Origin: Ramazzottius varieornatus
Lineage: Eukaryota; Tardigrada; Eutardigrada; Parachela; Ramazzottiidae
Assembly: GCA_001949185.1 (NCBI GenBank)
Contig: BDGG01000004.1
Location: 4,604,554 to 4,668,553, forward strand
Direction: 5' to 3'
Length of the DNA: 64,000 nt
Shown here piece by piece: positions 34,581 to 45,565 of the stretch (the stretch's first letter is position 1; every line of letters starts with the position of its first letter). The position numbers and the translations under genes were made by a program. Under the pieces are notes generated by a model. The model saw only the letters and a program-made list of their open reading frames with translations. It was not told where the DNA came from and searched no databases.

Positions 34581-35460
34581 ATGCCTGTGTCAACGCCATC
34601 GGAACAATCTGATCCTGTGGAGCCTCTGTACAACCATCCGGGCTGTTCGACCCAGGAACCAAAGATTAGGAGGTAAGTTCACTATTCTTCCAGTGTATTT
34701 GGCTGCTTTGTGCAAGCAGGTGCAGTGAAGCACTCTTTTCCGGAGTCCCATTGCTGTCCCGAATGACGTAAATCAGCTTAGTCAGCTAACCGTAGCTGAT
34801 TCTTACGTCGCTGCTTGATCGCGCTGACGTCATGCGGGACCTTAACGATTCTGTCCTATTTTGTTTGTAACTCTTTATCTTACAGTGGCAATACCCAGAG
34901 CCCTCCACGTCGCTGTTATCGAAGTCAAGTTTGTTACCGGAAGCAGGTGAGCAATGGTTCAACTTACCATAAAGTTGGTTAAGCTAACCCGGATCGACTA
35001 AAGTGGGAAGATTGATGAAACTGGAGTAGCACCAATCCTGGCAATCACCCTACGAGTACCGACGCTTGACAGTGTACAATGGAAACCTGTGTGACTGCGC
35101 TGAATCCATCTTCGCTCTTGTGATACCAAGCCCGATACTGTTCGAGAAGAAGGATGGCGGAACGAAAAGAGCGTAAGTGTTGCCAAAGTGCATTGATGTT
35201 TTCAGCTTGTTTCCACTATGGTTAAGGATAATCGAGGCGTTGATCAGCGTGACAGCGCTGATGAGACCGGGTTTGTCGTTGTACTGTATGCCGATCAATT
35301 TGTCATCGGCTGCACTGATTGCAGTTCAAAGGCAGAAAAGGCACCAAGATTATAGACGAGGTGGAAAAACGCGAAGCTCTCGCCGGCAGGCTAATATTAT
35401 TCTTTCCTGTAGTACTATTTTGCTTGGTCTTCCGTCATCAACGTCACGAAGAGAAGTAAG
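34581..35460 (+). CDS. Unrecognised, possibly membrane protein
   Basis: ATG at 34581 directly follows an in-frame TGA. Three exons join in phase: 34581-34672 (MPVSTPSEQSDPVEPLYNHP), 34886-34946, and 35030-35172 (YEYRRLTVYNGNLCDCAESI then FALVIPSPILFEKKDG). After a GC/GTAAGT donor, two continuations are possible. One is a hydrophobic exon from about 35209 (PLWLRIIEALISVTALM, then PINLSSAALIAV), ending after a further splice at RHEEK and TAA near 35460. The other is a short basic tail. The first would make it a membrane protein. No family is recognised. The gene contains a small foldback in its first intron. Confidence 0.45.
34756..34840. repeat. Short foldback with GTCCCG...CGGGAC ends
   Basis: GTCCCGAATGACGTAAATCA and its imperfect inverse TGACGTCATGCGGGAC bracket a second inverted pair (AATCAGCT / AGCTGATT). 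The 15-mer TGACGTCATGCGGGA recurs at 12945-12959 in intron 1 of L2HGDH. Confidence 0.5.
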
Positions 35461-37188
35461 CTTGGGCCTTGTCCCGTTAATTGACTCTTACGATCAGAGT
35501 TTTCGAAAAGCAAACACGATTAGGTTGTGTGAACACGGCATACACGAGCTGGAGGTGAATAATGCACTTTGTTGTGCTGAATGGCACTCGTCGCTGATGT
35601 TTATTCATACCCTTGGAAGTTGTCCGATGATCGCGGCAGAATCTGCCTGAGCAAATGTACGGGCGGCTTCTAGGCTCTTTCGTCACAATAGACTTATCGG
35701 TATCGCCATGCTGAGAACACCTTATATCGTTCGCTCTCGTTTATTCGGCGTGCTTTCCCACTACTTCCGGGTGCCCAGAGAGTCTGGTGCCGATTGATGC
35801 ATTGTGTATCGGCGGGTATCGGTTTAATAGTGTTTGATGTTTAGTGGGAATCGGATATGATGTCAGCATCACGCGATATGTCTAAAGCTTCTCGACGTGA
35901 TGTGATCAATGCAGTGCATGGTGTTAATTGAGGAGCCGGGCATAGCGTGAACGGTCGCTGACATGGATCGTCCACGCCGTACACGTGCTACAAGTAGCAA
36001 TAAAGGTGAAGTCTCATATTTCTGACGGTGAGCTGACCGGTGTCCCTTGGTTTACTAGTATGCACGTTTAGGTCTCCATTAATATCTTCGCCTCCCATCT
36101 GTTTCTCGAGCAGGAAGTTGCGCTGGTTCGGCCGGGTTTCCCGATATTTCATCGTCGTAGTGGAACTGCCATGTCAAGCGGACTTTGTCGATCATCATTT
36201 GAATATCCTTTTTGTCGGTCACACAATATTCTCCATCGTACCTGGACATTGATGAAGAGGACGTGGCTTTTTGTGTGAAGGAATATTGATCGGCTTCCTC
36301 TAGTCGAACCAGGAATATTGTGTGAGTTATTGCGGTGGAGGTCCTAAAAGACTGGGATGGTGCAGTCAAGTCGTCTAGTCTTGAGTTGTGCATGGGTGTC
36401 TGTGTGCCATATAAGGACAGCAAACCGGGCGAGCTATTTCCGGTCCGGGAGAGTTTATGGATTGGGAACCAGTGAGGCCTGGGGAGCAGATGCTTAACTG
36501 GGACCGTATTTGACCCTTGACAAACTGTGGATGGATGGCAGAGGGTTCACTTGATGAGGTTATGTCGGCTGGGATCGAGCTGTTTGTACAGCCAACCATG
36601 TGAAGAGCCCTAGCACATCCACGCTTCTTTCCCTCTGTGCCAGGCACCACCAAAACAAACGTGCTGACCCAGCATGTGAAACAGTGTTCCCTTTCTACTA
36701 TGTGCCACCACTTTCTATCCCTTTCTTGACTGCCGCAGCTTCATCCGGGAGTTACCACTGTATGTAGCGCAAGTTTTTCGTTTGCCGGGCTTGATCTCGT
36801 CAGTTCTTTGTATCCTCGTGATAGTCAAAAGAAACGAAAAATCTTGTTTGGCATAGTTTGCCGGCAGTTGATGGCGTGTTTTTTTGGCCCCTTGCGAGCT
36901 GTTTCCGGTCCGAGTGACTGAATGTAATGAGGTTTACGCGCCTCTGGCGGAATAATTACCCAGAGAGAGAGAAGAGGAGGGAGATTAAAGGCGTAATTGG
37001 CGGCGTCGATGTGCGGAACGAAGCTGCTGCGTACCCACCGGGATATACTTCCGCCACTCTTACGGTCCCTGCTGCGGGGAATCCCTTGATTAACCAGACG
37101 TGAAAAGTACTTCCGAGACTTGACACTCGACTGTTAAGGGAGCTCATTTGAGGAAGAGTCAAGTTTTCATTTGCTCTGTTGATTGCAG
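35461..37188. other. Unassigned stretch upstream of DLG5
   Basis: No recognisable gene. The missing 5' exon of DLG5 is expected here. A minus-strand frame open from about 36560 to 36079 has coding-like third positions in its last third (RYDGEYCVTDKKDIQMMIDK), but no start, acceptor partner or family was found. Confidence 0.35.
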
Positions 37189-40100
37189 GAGCGACGTCCA
37201 AGGGTGGCCGTAATGCGGCACCCACCGAACTGGAACTTCACGAAAGCAACATTTCCCTCCTGCGCTCCGAGCACAATCTCCTAGTTAAGGAGAACGAAGC
37301 CCTCAAGTCGCAACTGTCGAAATACAAAATGGCCCATCATCATCATCACAATCACGGGATGGACCATGCCGATGGTGGATCCCACGAGACGTCCTCGCAA
37401 GGCGACTGGCAGTGGCAGAATATCGATTATGAATTCCTCAGCACTAAACTGGAACAGGTCATGACGGAGCTGGACGCCCTCAGAACTAAACAAGGTGAAT
37501 ACCTAGATCGATATCTGGGATCTCGGAAAGGAAAGTCGTCAAGATCGTTTTTCCAAGTGGCGCTGGCTTCCAGCCAACAATACTGAAAATATGCGCCACT
37601 TGGGAAAATAATCCGGTCGAATTTGTTTGCCGACCTCTAAACTCATGTTTTCATCATTTCTTGCAAGTTTTGCCGATGTCACTACACCGCATATGTTCAC
37701 GATACAGATGATTGATATGAGTAGTCGGTATTGATTTTGCTAATCTCTGTTTTGTTCTTGCAGAGAAGACGGTGCGTGAATGCGAGCAAAATGCTAAAGA
37801 AGCCGATTACTACAAGAAGAAGTACAAAGCGGCTTATCAGGATAATCAAGACCTGCAGAGGTAATTTACAGCCAGAGCGCTAATTTTAACAGTTTACAGT
37901 AGTTGGACCAGGATGCTGTAAGATAGCAGAGTAATCAAGGCGTGATTGTGGTTTCTATGTTGTAGCGCCAACAGTGCAGTTCGCGCTGATTTGACGGACA
38001 TGATGGCAGAGAAAGAGCAATTAGAATTCGAGGCAAGTCCATCGGTCCAAGTGTAAAGTGGATCAACTTTGACGAGGTCATAATTCAATTTGTCCTTGTG
38101 CATTCTTGTAGCGGGACAATGTGCAGCACATGAGCCAAGCGGAGCGTCATGAGCTGGATGAGCTACGACGACAAGTGTACCATTCCGCCGGCAACGCCAT
38201 CTACGATGCCGACCATCTGCTCGAGAACTTTATGGAAAGTGAACGCGAAAACTTCCAGCAACGCTACGATGCTCTATCGGCCAAATACAAACAGGTATCA
38301 GTGTATGGGTACCTTATTTGCTGGTATTCTTATTTGCTCAAAGTATTCGCATCCTACGGTCTTAGCTGTGCGCCAAGTCATTGGGGCAAAACTGAGTTGT
38401 TCATATGTGAATGTTGCAGATAACGCAACTGCAAGCTGCGACCCAGAAACGGTGCGAAACCGCCGAGAAGGAAGCAGTTCGCTACCGCCGTTGTTTGGAG
38501 GTGGCCGAGGAGGAAAAGGCACTCATGTCGAATCATCGGAATAGTCTGAAACAGCAACTGAATAGTAACATTAAAGAATGGGAGAACTCACTGCAGGAAA
38601 AGAATGCCGCCATCGAAAAATACAAGACGGTAAAAACCTGACCTTTATATTAGTACACCACTTTTCTATGTGTACCTTTTTCTATGTATGACTTTTCTAT
38701 GTGTACCCATATCATCTTGAAGGTTTTTTATGCTTCTAGACTCAAGAGCAGCTGAAACGAACGACGGCGGAACTGAACAAGTTTATCTACGCCCAGCATG
38801 CCGTCAGCAAAAACATGTCGCGTTTGCAGGAAGAGTGCAGCAACGCCGTCCACGATCACAAGCTGATCATGTCCGAGCGCGACATTGTCTTGCGGGATAT
38901 GTCCAAGCTGGAAGACGAACGCGACGCAGCCGTCAGCAAGGTATCATTAACATCCTTCATTTTCCTTTTGGCTATGCGACCATTTTTCTATTGATGGATA
39001 GCTCGCCACTACAGAAGCTGACTTGAAAGGCGCACAGAACGAGCTGGAAACGCTGCGACGAGAGATATCCAGCGCTCTGAACGACCGCGACAAAGCCCTG
39101 AAAGAATGTCATGATATGAAGGAGAAATTGGATTTACTGGAGAAAGACCCGTTACGAAGTACGTAAATTTCCGCGATTCCCTATGCAAACATGGGAGCTC
39201 TGTGAACAAACTTAACCAGATCGTTTTCCCAAGTGGCGCACAGTTTAAGCTAGTTCATCCACAACATGAGCCACTTGGGAATACGATTTGGTCGAGCTTT
39301 TTTGCCGAGGTCGCACTTGTTTGTGACAGTTTGGTGTTGTATTTGTAGCTGCTGACCGGGAAAAGGCCAACGCGTTGATCGAAGAGGCAAACCGGCAAGT
39401 GGACAAGTTCCGGGAGGAGATGTTCGAAGCCCAGCGGGAAGCAGAGATTGCCACGAAACGACGCGAGTTTGCCTTCATAGAGCGCGACAAGAGCATGATG
39501 GAGCGTGAAAGTATCAAAATGCTCTGTGAGACCTTTCGGCAAGAACGCGACAAGGCCATCAGCGACCTGGCCGAAGTGGCGCGTCAGTGTGATGAAGTCA
39601 AACGACGACGGATGCAGCTGGCTCGCGAAGCCAACGAGCTGCGCGAACGTCTGGACAGCCGTCGCATTCCCCCACTGAACAACGTTGCTCATAACCACAG
39701 TCACGACTCGGCCATCGATACGGACTTTCGCCGATATGGCTCCGACTCGTCCGAAGGCGAAAACCTTCCAAGTATGATAGCCTCAAAGTTTTGTCGATTT
39801 CAAATCCTAAAATGGAAGCTTGCCTGACGAACTCGACAAGGCTGTTTTCATAAGTGGCGCATGTTCACTGTCTTCATGGCCGAGAGTCTGCGCCACATGA
39901 AAGGGCAATCTTGCCTGGTTCATTTGCTGAGCTCCCTGTATTGTTTTCAAGTTTTCTGTTAGATGTTTGTCTTGAAATGGTTCAGCAAAATTTGGATTCA
40001 CGGTTGAATATTTTTACGGCCCATTCAAGATATTTAATTTTGTTTTTTGTCAGGCTCACCGGTGAATGTTCGACCCGCACTGGTTGATGCCGAAGTACAG

Positions 40101-43100
40101 ACCGACATATCCGACCTGTCCCGCAACAACTCTACTCTGCGTCAGAAGAAGTTCGCCGATAGCAAGTCGGACAAGGCATCGTGGCGCAAGAGTCTGTTTG
40201 AGCCGAGAGAGAAGTCGCGGCCTCGACTGGACGACCTCTTTGACATTGACGTCAAAGCGTCGACCCACACCACCATGAAGACCAAGTTACCATCGACGGG
40301 TCGCGACAAGGGCTCCATCCTGGATCGGGCCGTCGGTAAGCTCTTCGGCAGGAGGAAGGACGTCTTCGCTCATCATGGTAGCCTGCTGACCGCTGACGAA
40401 GGTGTGGCCATTGCCAAGTTAGAGTCCGTCGTCCAACGGTACGATTCACCCAACGGTACGCGCTTCTACACCAAGACCAAAATACCCAAGATGCCAGAGA
40501 AACTTCCCTCCGGGACGTGGCCGAAAATCAAAGGAGCGGCTTTGGATTCCTTTGAGAATATCCCAGAAGGTAGGTTAATCGAGCAATGCCTGTTCACCAT
40601 TTCCTTGGATTATTCGGAATATCGATAAAAAAAGTTCAATCATAAATAGTAAATGGGTAGTCGGTAAACGCAACGTAAAAACCACTATGCCAAGTGGCGC
40701 ACGCTTCCAGCTACAGTGTTGAAAATGCTTAACTTCCGGTGGTCACATGACGTTAGTTACCATTGATTGGTGTCCATCGGAACCATCGGAAGGGATTTTC
40801 CACACTGTAGTAACAACGGAGACGTGCGCAGGTCGAGATAACGATCTTCAAGGTTTCGTTTGCCGTCCTCCCAAATAGGGTAATAATAATTGCAAAACCA
40901 ACGAATCGGCTATATTTGCAGAGGGCACGGTCCAGAAGGAAGTAGGGAAGGGCAGCAAGGTGCGCAAGTCCATCCAGTCCTTGACAATGAATGGTCGCCA
41001 CCTGATCGTCAAGGATATTCCGTTAGATGACGATCCTCCGGTCAACATGTCACCGTCCTTGGTTAACAGAAAAGTCCCGGTGCAGCGTCCAGAGCATCGT
41101 TTCAGCATGCAACCCACCACCATCTACGACGACACGGGGAGCTTCACACCCAGGACGCCGCCATCCCGACGGCAAATGCTCTCGGTCTTCCCCGAGAAGT
41201 CGGACGACGCGGCTTCACTGTCCTCCTTTGTGGCGGACTTCACGGATTCACCGCGCGGTCGGCCTAGCAGTGTCTACCCATCTTCCACCATTTCAGAATA
41301 TTCCGGTCAGTATATTCTTCTTCCACGCACTAAGCATCACAGTAAATATACAGCCACTGTTTATAGGGACTTTACGGCGTCCTCCGTCAGCTCCTCTCCG
41401 ATCGTACCTTCTTACTACGAACGAAATGCCACCTCGGGTTCTGTCACCGGCTAGCAATGTCGGTTACAGCACCATCCAGCCTCGTTCGTCCACCTTTAAT
41501 CCCAACCTTCCTTCTCCCGGATCTCGTCCAGGAGCACAGGACGAACCGCCACGGCGGCCAACTACCCTGACTGCCTGTTCACAACAACAGCGTAACTACG
41601 CTATGAATGACACCGACCTCTACTCATACCCCCGTAACGCAGCTACCGTAAGCTCTCTCGCTACCTGATGCATAATTGGGACGTCGCCGAACGACTATGT
41701 AACATGATCGTTTTCCGTGTGGCGCACATTTTCAGCCAGTAACAATGCGACCGTGCGCCACTTAGGACAATGGTCATATTCGAGTCATTTGCGGACGCCC
41801 CAAGCACTGGTTTGGCACTTACCGTTCGAAAAGTAAACCAGAGCTGTTGTATTTGGTGTTTACAGAGTAAAGCTCGTCATCCGTCTTCCGAGAAGTCGTC
41901 ATTCAGCGGCTCTTTGGAGCATAGTCCTTTAGGCTTGATCAGTAGCCCCTTGCCGTCACGAGCGCCCTTTCCCCTGTATGACACGGTGCGCAAGCGACCG
42001 CTGGTAGGCAAGGTGCGGGTAGTGGAGTTGCGCTGCAAAAGTGGCGAGCATCCCGGCTTCAAGATCACCGAATGCCATGGTGGGATATTCGTGGATAAGG
42101 TCGAAGCGGGTAGTCTGGCTGACAAAGAGGGCATCGTCGTGGGAGACCAAGTGCAGGATGTCAATGGAGTAAGTTTGCTCAGTGCCAATGCCACCAAAGA
42201 GCATGCCAGGCTTGTCTTGAAGGCGGCAGCTCAGTCCGATGTCTTGATCCTCACGCTGTGCTATTGTGGGCCGCTGGTTAGAGGCTCGGATGCCTCCATC
42301 ACCTCCAGCTCGGCCACTTCCATCGACTCACTAAGGGGACCAACCGGTGAGAAAAACAGTTCTTTTACATTGTGCACCGGGACCAAGGCAAACAAATTCA
42401 ACAAGATCGTTGCTTCAAGTGGCGCACTCTATAAGCCGCTAACGCTAGAAACGTGCGCTACTTGGGAAAACAATCTGATCGAGTCTGTTTGCCGTACTTT
42501 TCATTTCAATAACGGTATTCTGTTTCGCTACAGGTACACTACGAGGTAATCCCCATCGTCCGTCGGTTACGTCCTTCCGTTCGGGCTCGCCCGATAGTGT
42601 AAAGAGTGGCCAAGTTCACGAAGCGCGCTGGGTCAAATTGACCAAAGGCTTGACTGATCCTCTGGGTGTCAACCTAATTGGAGGTACGCAATGTGTGGTT
42701 TGATAATGAAACAGTAGGAAATTTTCAAGAAAGGAAGGATCAAAATATCGCAGTGTTTAACGTTGGGAGTTTGTGCCTTCCAGGTAATGTCCACGGCATA
42801 TTCATTCACTATGTGCAGAGCAACTCTGCTGCAGCGGCCGCCTCCAGCCCCAGTGGCGCACTGAGCTGCGGAGACCAGATCTTGGAATACAACGCCGTGG
42901 ACATGCGCAGTCTCCTGTTGGAGAAGGCCATGTTGGAGCTGTGCAAGCCGGTCAAGAGTGTGGCTATGCTGGTGCAGTACAACCCCGAAAAGTACGAGCA
43001 AGCAAAACAGTCAGCCGGTGATGCATTGTTCGTCCGGGCACTGTGGGATCGCGATAAGGCCCAGTTACACGACGAAGACTTGGTCTTCCAGAAGGGGGAC

Positions 43101-44165
43101 ATTCTCTTCATTGACAATACCCTGTATAACGGGGAGATGGGTCAGTGGAAAGGTTGGCTACTCGATGATGACGGCCATAAACTAGCCGACCAGGTGGGCA
43201 TTGTCCCCAACGTCTACAGAGCCGTGGAGGAGGTCCTCAGTTTAAGTCATATCCACAGTGGAGAACTGCATGATAGCCTAGATTCTCATCGACGTAGTGC
43301 ACGTTTGAGTTTTGGCAAGCTAAAGAAGAAGAAGGCGTTAAGGAGGGAAATTGCCTCCTTCACGAATGCTTCCTTAGGCAACGATGTGTTCTCGGTAGCA
43401 CCGGAAGAGCCACTGGTAGCGACGTATGAACGAGTGAATAAGGTGGTGTACGAAGAAGCCAGACCGGTGGTGATATTAGGTCCTTTTGGGGAAGAGATTA
43501 CCGAGAAGTTGTTGAGGCTACATCCGGATAGGTATGCACGCTGCATGCCGGCGGCCTTTTCGCACTCCGACGAAGTGATTGAGAAGCGACAGTACTCGCA
43601 AATGGTCAGTGGATGGCAGTCGTTGACGGTGGGGGCCGTCAAGAGTGTGGCCCAGCGAGGTCTCCATCCCTTGCTGGATGTCAGCATATCATCGGTGGAA
43701 AAGATGGTCTCCAGCTTTAACCTGTACCCGATCGTCCTGGTGGTCAAGTTCCGTAATGCGGCAGACATTCGCGATGTGCGCGATAGCAGTGTCGTCCTGA
43801 CGAGAATTTCGTCCAAAGAGGCCAAGGAGCTCTTTGAGCTGGCTCTTCGCGTCGAAATGGAACATTTGCAGGTAAAATCCGCTCAAATCGGCAAACGAAC
43901 TCGACCAGATCGTTTTCTCCAGCTGCGCGCGCTCTCCAAGGTATTGGCTGGTAGGCCGCGCCACTTGGGAAAACGTTGTGAGTGAGCTCGTTTGCCAAGG
44001 TTCCGTTGCATGTTTGACGCAGTCAGCATTTTTGTTTGGCCGCAGGTGATAACGTCCATCATTCCTGGAGGAAGCAGTCTTTCACACATGGTCACAACGG
44101 CTGACCGAGCGATCGAGGCAGCACAAACTAAACCCAAGTGGATTTCCGATGGACCAGTTGTTTGA
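37189..44165 (+). CDS. DLG5: Discs large homologue 5 (DLG5), MAGUK scaffold; 5' exon missing
   Basis: Fifteen exons join in phase: 37189-37494, 37764-37860, 37966-38032, 38112-38294, 38420-38629, 38740-38940, 39002-39158, 39349-39771, 40054-40569, 40922-41305, 41367-41647, 41866-42346, 42534-42683, 42784-43871, 44046-44165. They encode about 1,554 aa plus an unfound first exon. The first 550 residues are coiled coil. Then come a Ser/Pro-rich region, a PDZ domain (HPGFKITECHGGIFVDKVEA), a second PDZ (DPLGVNLIGGNVHGIFIHYV), an SH3 (LFVRALWDRDKAQLHDEDLV) and a guanylate-kinase-like domain (VVILGPFGEEITEKLLRLHP) lacking a kinase P-loop, as in DLG5. Vertebrate DLG5 has four PDZ domains and I find two. 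DLG5 acts in cell polarity, junctions and Hippo signalling. The exon at 38032 uses a GC donor (GAG/GCAAGT). Seven introns hold PAL-A palindromes. Confidence 0.92.
37520..37634. mobile_element. PAL-A palindromic element (DLG5 intron)
   Basis: GTCGTCAAGATCGTTTTTCC and TCCGGTCGAATTTGTTTGCC as outer arms, CAAGTGGCGC and ATGCGCCACTTGGG inside. Confidence 0.85.
39193..39311. mobile_element. PAL-A palindromic element (DLG5 intron)
   Basis: GGGAGCTCTGTGAACAAAC and GGTCGAGCTTTTTTGCCGAG outside, TTTTCCCAAGTGGCGCACAG and GAGCCACTTGGGAA inside. Confidence 0.85.
39813..39934. mobile_element. PAL-A palindromic element (DLG5 intron)
   Basis: ATGGAAGCTTGCCTGACGAA on the left shows the outermost family end. 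CATTTGCTGAGCTCC is its right partner. Confidence 0.85.
40659..40868. mobile_element. PAL-A palindromic element split by about 90 bp (DLG5 intron)
   Basis: The left half (AGTCGGTAAACGCAACG, CCAAGTGGCGCACGCTTCC) ends near 40735. A family-type right end (TCGAGATAACGATCTTC, TTTCGTTTGCCG) appears only at 40830-40868. The DNA between is unrelated, so the element looks interrupted. Confidence 0.55.
41685..41799. mobile_element. PAL-A palindromic element (DLG5 intron)
   Basis: GTCGCCGAACGACTATG and TCGAGTCATTTGCGGACG outside, GTGTGGCGCACATTTTCAGC and CGTGCGCCACTTAGG inside. Confidence 0.85.
42383..42497. mobile_element. PAL-A palindromic element (DLG5 intron)
   Basis: AGGCAAACAAATTCAACAAG and GATCGAGTCTGTTTGCCG outside, TTCAAGTGGCGCAC and GTGCGCTACTTGGG inside. 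Confidence 0.85.
43888..44003. mobile_element. PAL-A palindromic element (DLG5 intron)
   Basis: TCGGCAAACGAACTCGACCA and GTGAGCTCGTTTGCCAAGG outside, around GCTGCGCGC and CGCGCCACTTGGGAAAAC. Confidence 0.85.
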
Positions 44166-44705
44166 TACTTTGTTGGCGGCAGCTACGTAGATTAATTTCT
44201 GTGGTCTTTTTTATGCAGCTCTTCTTGTTTCAATTTTTTTTATGATTACTATTTTTGGACCAATAACATATCTCTCAGAGTTTTATCTTTGTGCAAAAGA
44301 CGTCTTTGCTGTTATCAGGGCTTTTTCAAGTGTCGACGCCTTACTTGTTTTTATACGGGTGATACGACCACTGAGTGCACTTCTGGAACGGTCACCACCT
44401 TTTCCGGGAACTGCTTTTTGGTTTCTGTTTTAAGAGTCGTCTGAGTCAGCTTTTATCTGCCATCAAAACGATCCTTAGTGGGTGCGACCGTGGATCCTTG
44501 AGTTTGTTTACGATCGAAGAACTTGATGGGCAAATTTGCGGCAGGTTTGACTGTCCAGAGATACGTACAGTATATGAAGCACGGTGGAAGTTCACAAAAC
44601 TACGGCGTGAAGCAGATTTCAATTTTGTGACCTTTTTGGTTTCGAAGAACCACCAATAATAATTCTCTTCTAATAATTATTATTCTCTTTCTTTTCGAGA
44701 TAGCT

Positions 44706-45056
44706 ATGGGCGCTCGCTGGTATGTTTGCTTCGCGACACTCTTCATTGTGGGATCGCTGCTTCTAATGGTCCAAGAGCTTCCTTCCGCCAACGGCAAAGC
44801 TTTGTCTCGTGTTAAAAGAGGATGGCTGTACAACATCGTGGCCAAAGGCTGCAAGACGGCCGGCGAGTGGACGGGATGGGCCTGCGACGACCCTGTTTCA
44901 CGTAGAATCTGGCAGGAGATGAAGAACTGTCGCGGCTGTAACTGCGACCAGTTCTGCAAGAAAGCCGGAAAGAGCAGAGGTCGCTGCGTTCAGAAGGGAA
45001 ACTATGATCATTCCACCTGGTGTCCCAACAAGGGAGAAGCTTGCTATTGCAACTGA
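44706..45056 (+). CDS. Macin-like cysteine-rich antimicrobial peptide precursor
   Basis: A single 116-aa frame. It starts with a hydrophobic signal peptide (MGARWYVCFATLFIVGSLLL), then a short propeptide ending in the dibasic site VKR, then a mature peptide of about 77 residues. The mature part has ten Cys in a pattern typical of macins (theromacin, neuromacin, hydramacin): Trp-x-x-x-Cys early, a Cys-x-x-Cys-x-Cys-x-x-x-Cys block (NCRGCNCDQFC), Gly-Arg-Gly-x-Cys-like GKSRGRC, then WCPNKGEACYC at the end. Ten Cys is the theromacin count; hydramacin has eight. Macins are secreted, membrane-active innate-immunity peptides with the knottin-like CS-alpha-beta fold. Activity here is inferred. An acceptor-like TTTTCGAGATAG lies just before the ATG, so a 5' UTR intron is possible. 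Confidence 0.75.
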   Translation: MGARWYVCFATLFIVGSLLLMVQELPSANGKALSRVKRGWLYNIVAKGCKTAGEWTGWACDDPVSRRIWQEMKNCRGCNCDQFCKKAGKSRGRCVQKGNYDHSTWCPNKGEACYCN

Positions 45057-45565
45057 GTCCGTTCTGACATTTTACTGCCTTCTTACCCAGAACCTCAACA
45101 TTTTTACCTTCTTTTTCGCACGGGTGTTACTTTACATGATGGGCAATATTCTTGACGTTCTTTCAGCTTCTGCTGGTATCCGGCATACCCTTTAAATATT
45201 AAACCTGCTACATGCAGCGAGATCTAAGCACTTGCCAACTTCCGACAGTAAATGCCAATCGAGAACATGTAATGATATCGTGGACTCGGAAAAGACCACC
45301 GGCGGTTGCGAATGATACCGTTCTTCGCTTGACCACAGGGCAGACGGGTGCAGAATTTAAGATTGGAGGGCTTAACCAGTCAGTTGATTTGAATTATTTG
45401 ATTAACTTCCGGTCTACAAAATTTTTGGATTTCGATTTTTTGATTCTCTCGTAAGCCTCGTTTCGTGTTCGTTTCCACCAAAGTTCCATGTTTTGAAAGC
45501 CCATCTGTGGAGACTGAGCCGTCAGTAGTTGTCTACCTCTCGGAGCCTTCGCCAGATCCAGAAGA

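Noticed and set aside
36079-36560. Minus-strand frame open for about 160 codons
   Set aside because: Coding-like only in its last third, with no start or partner exon. Kept as a note in the unassigned stretch rather than called.
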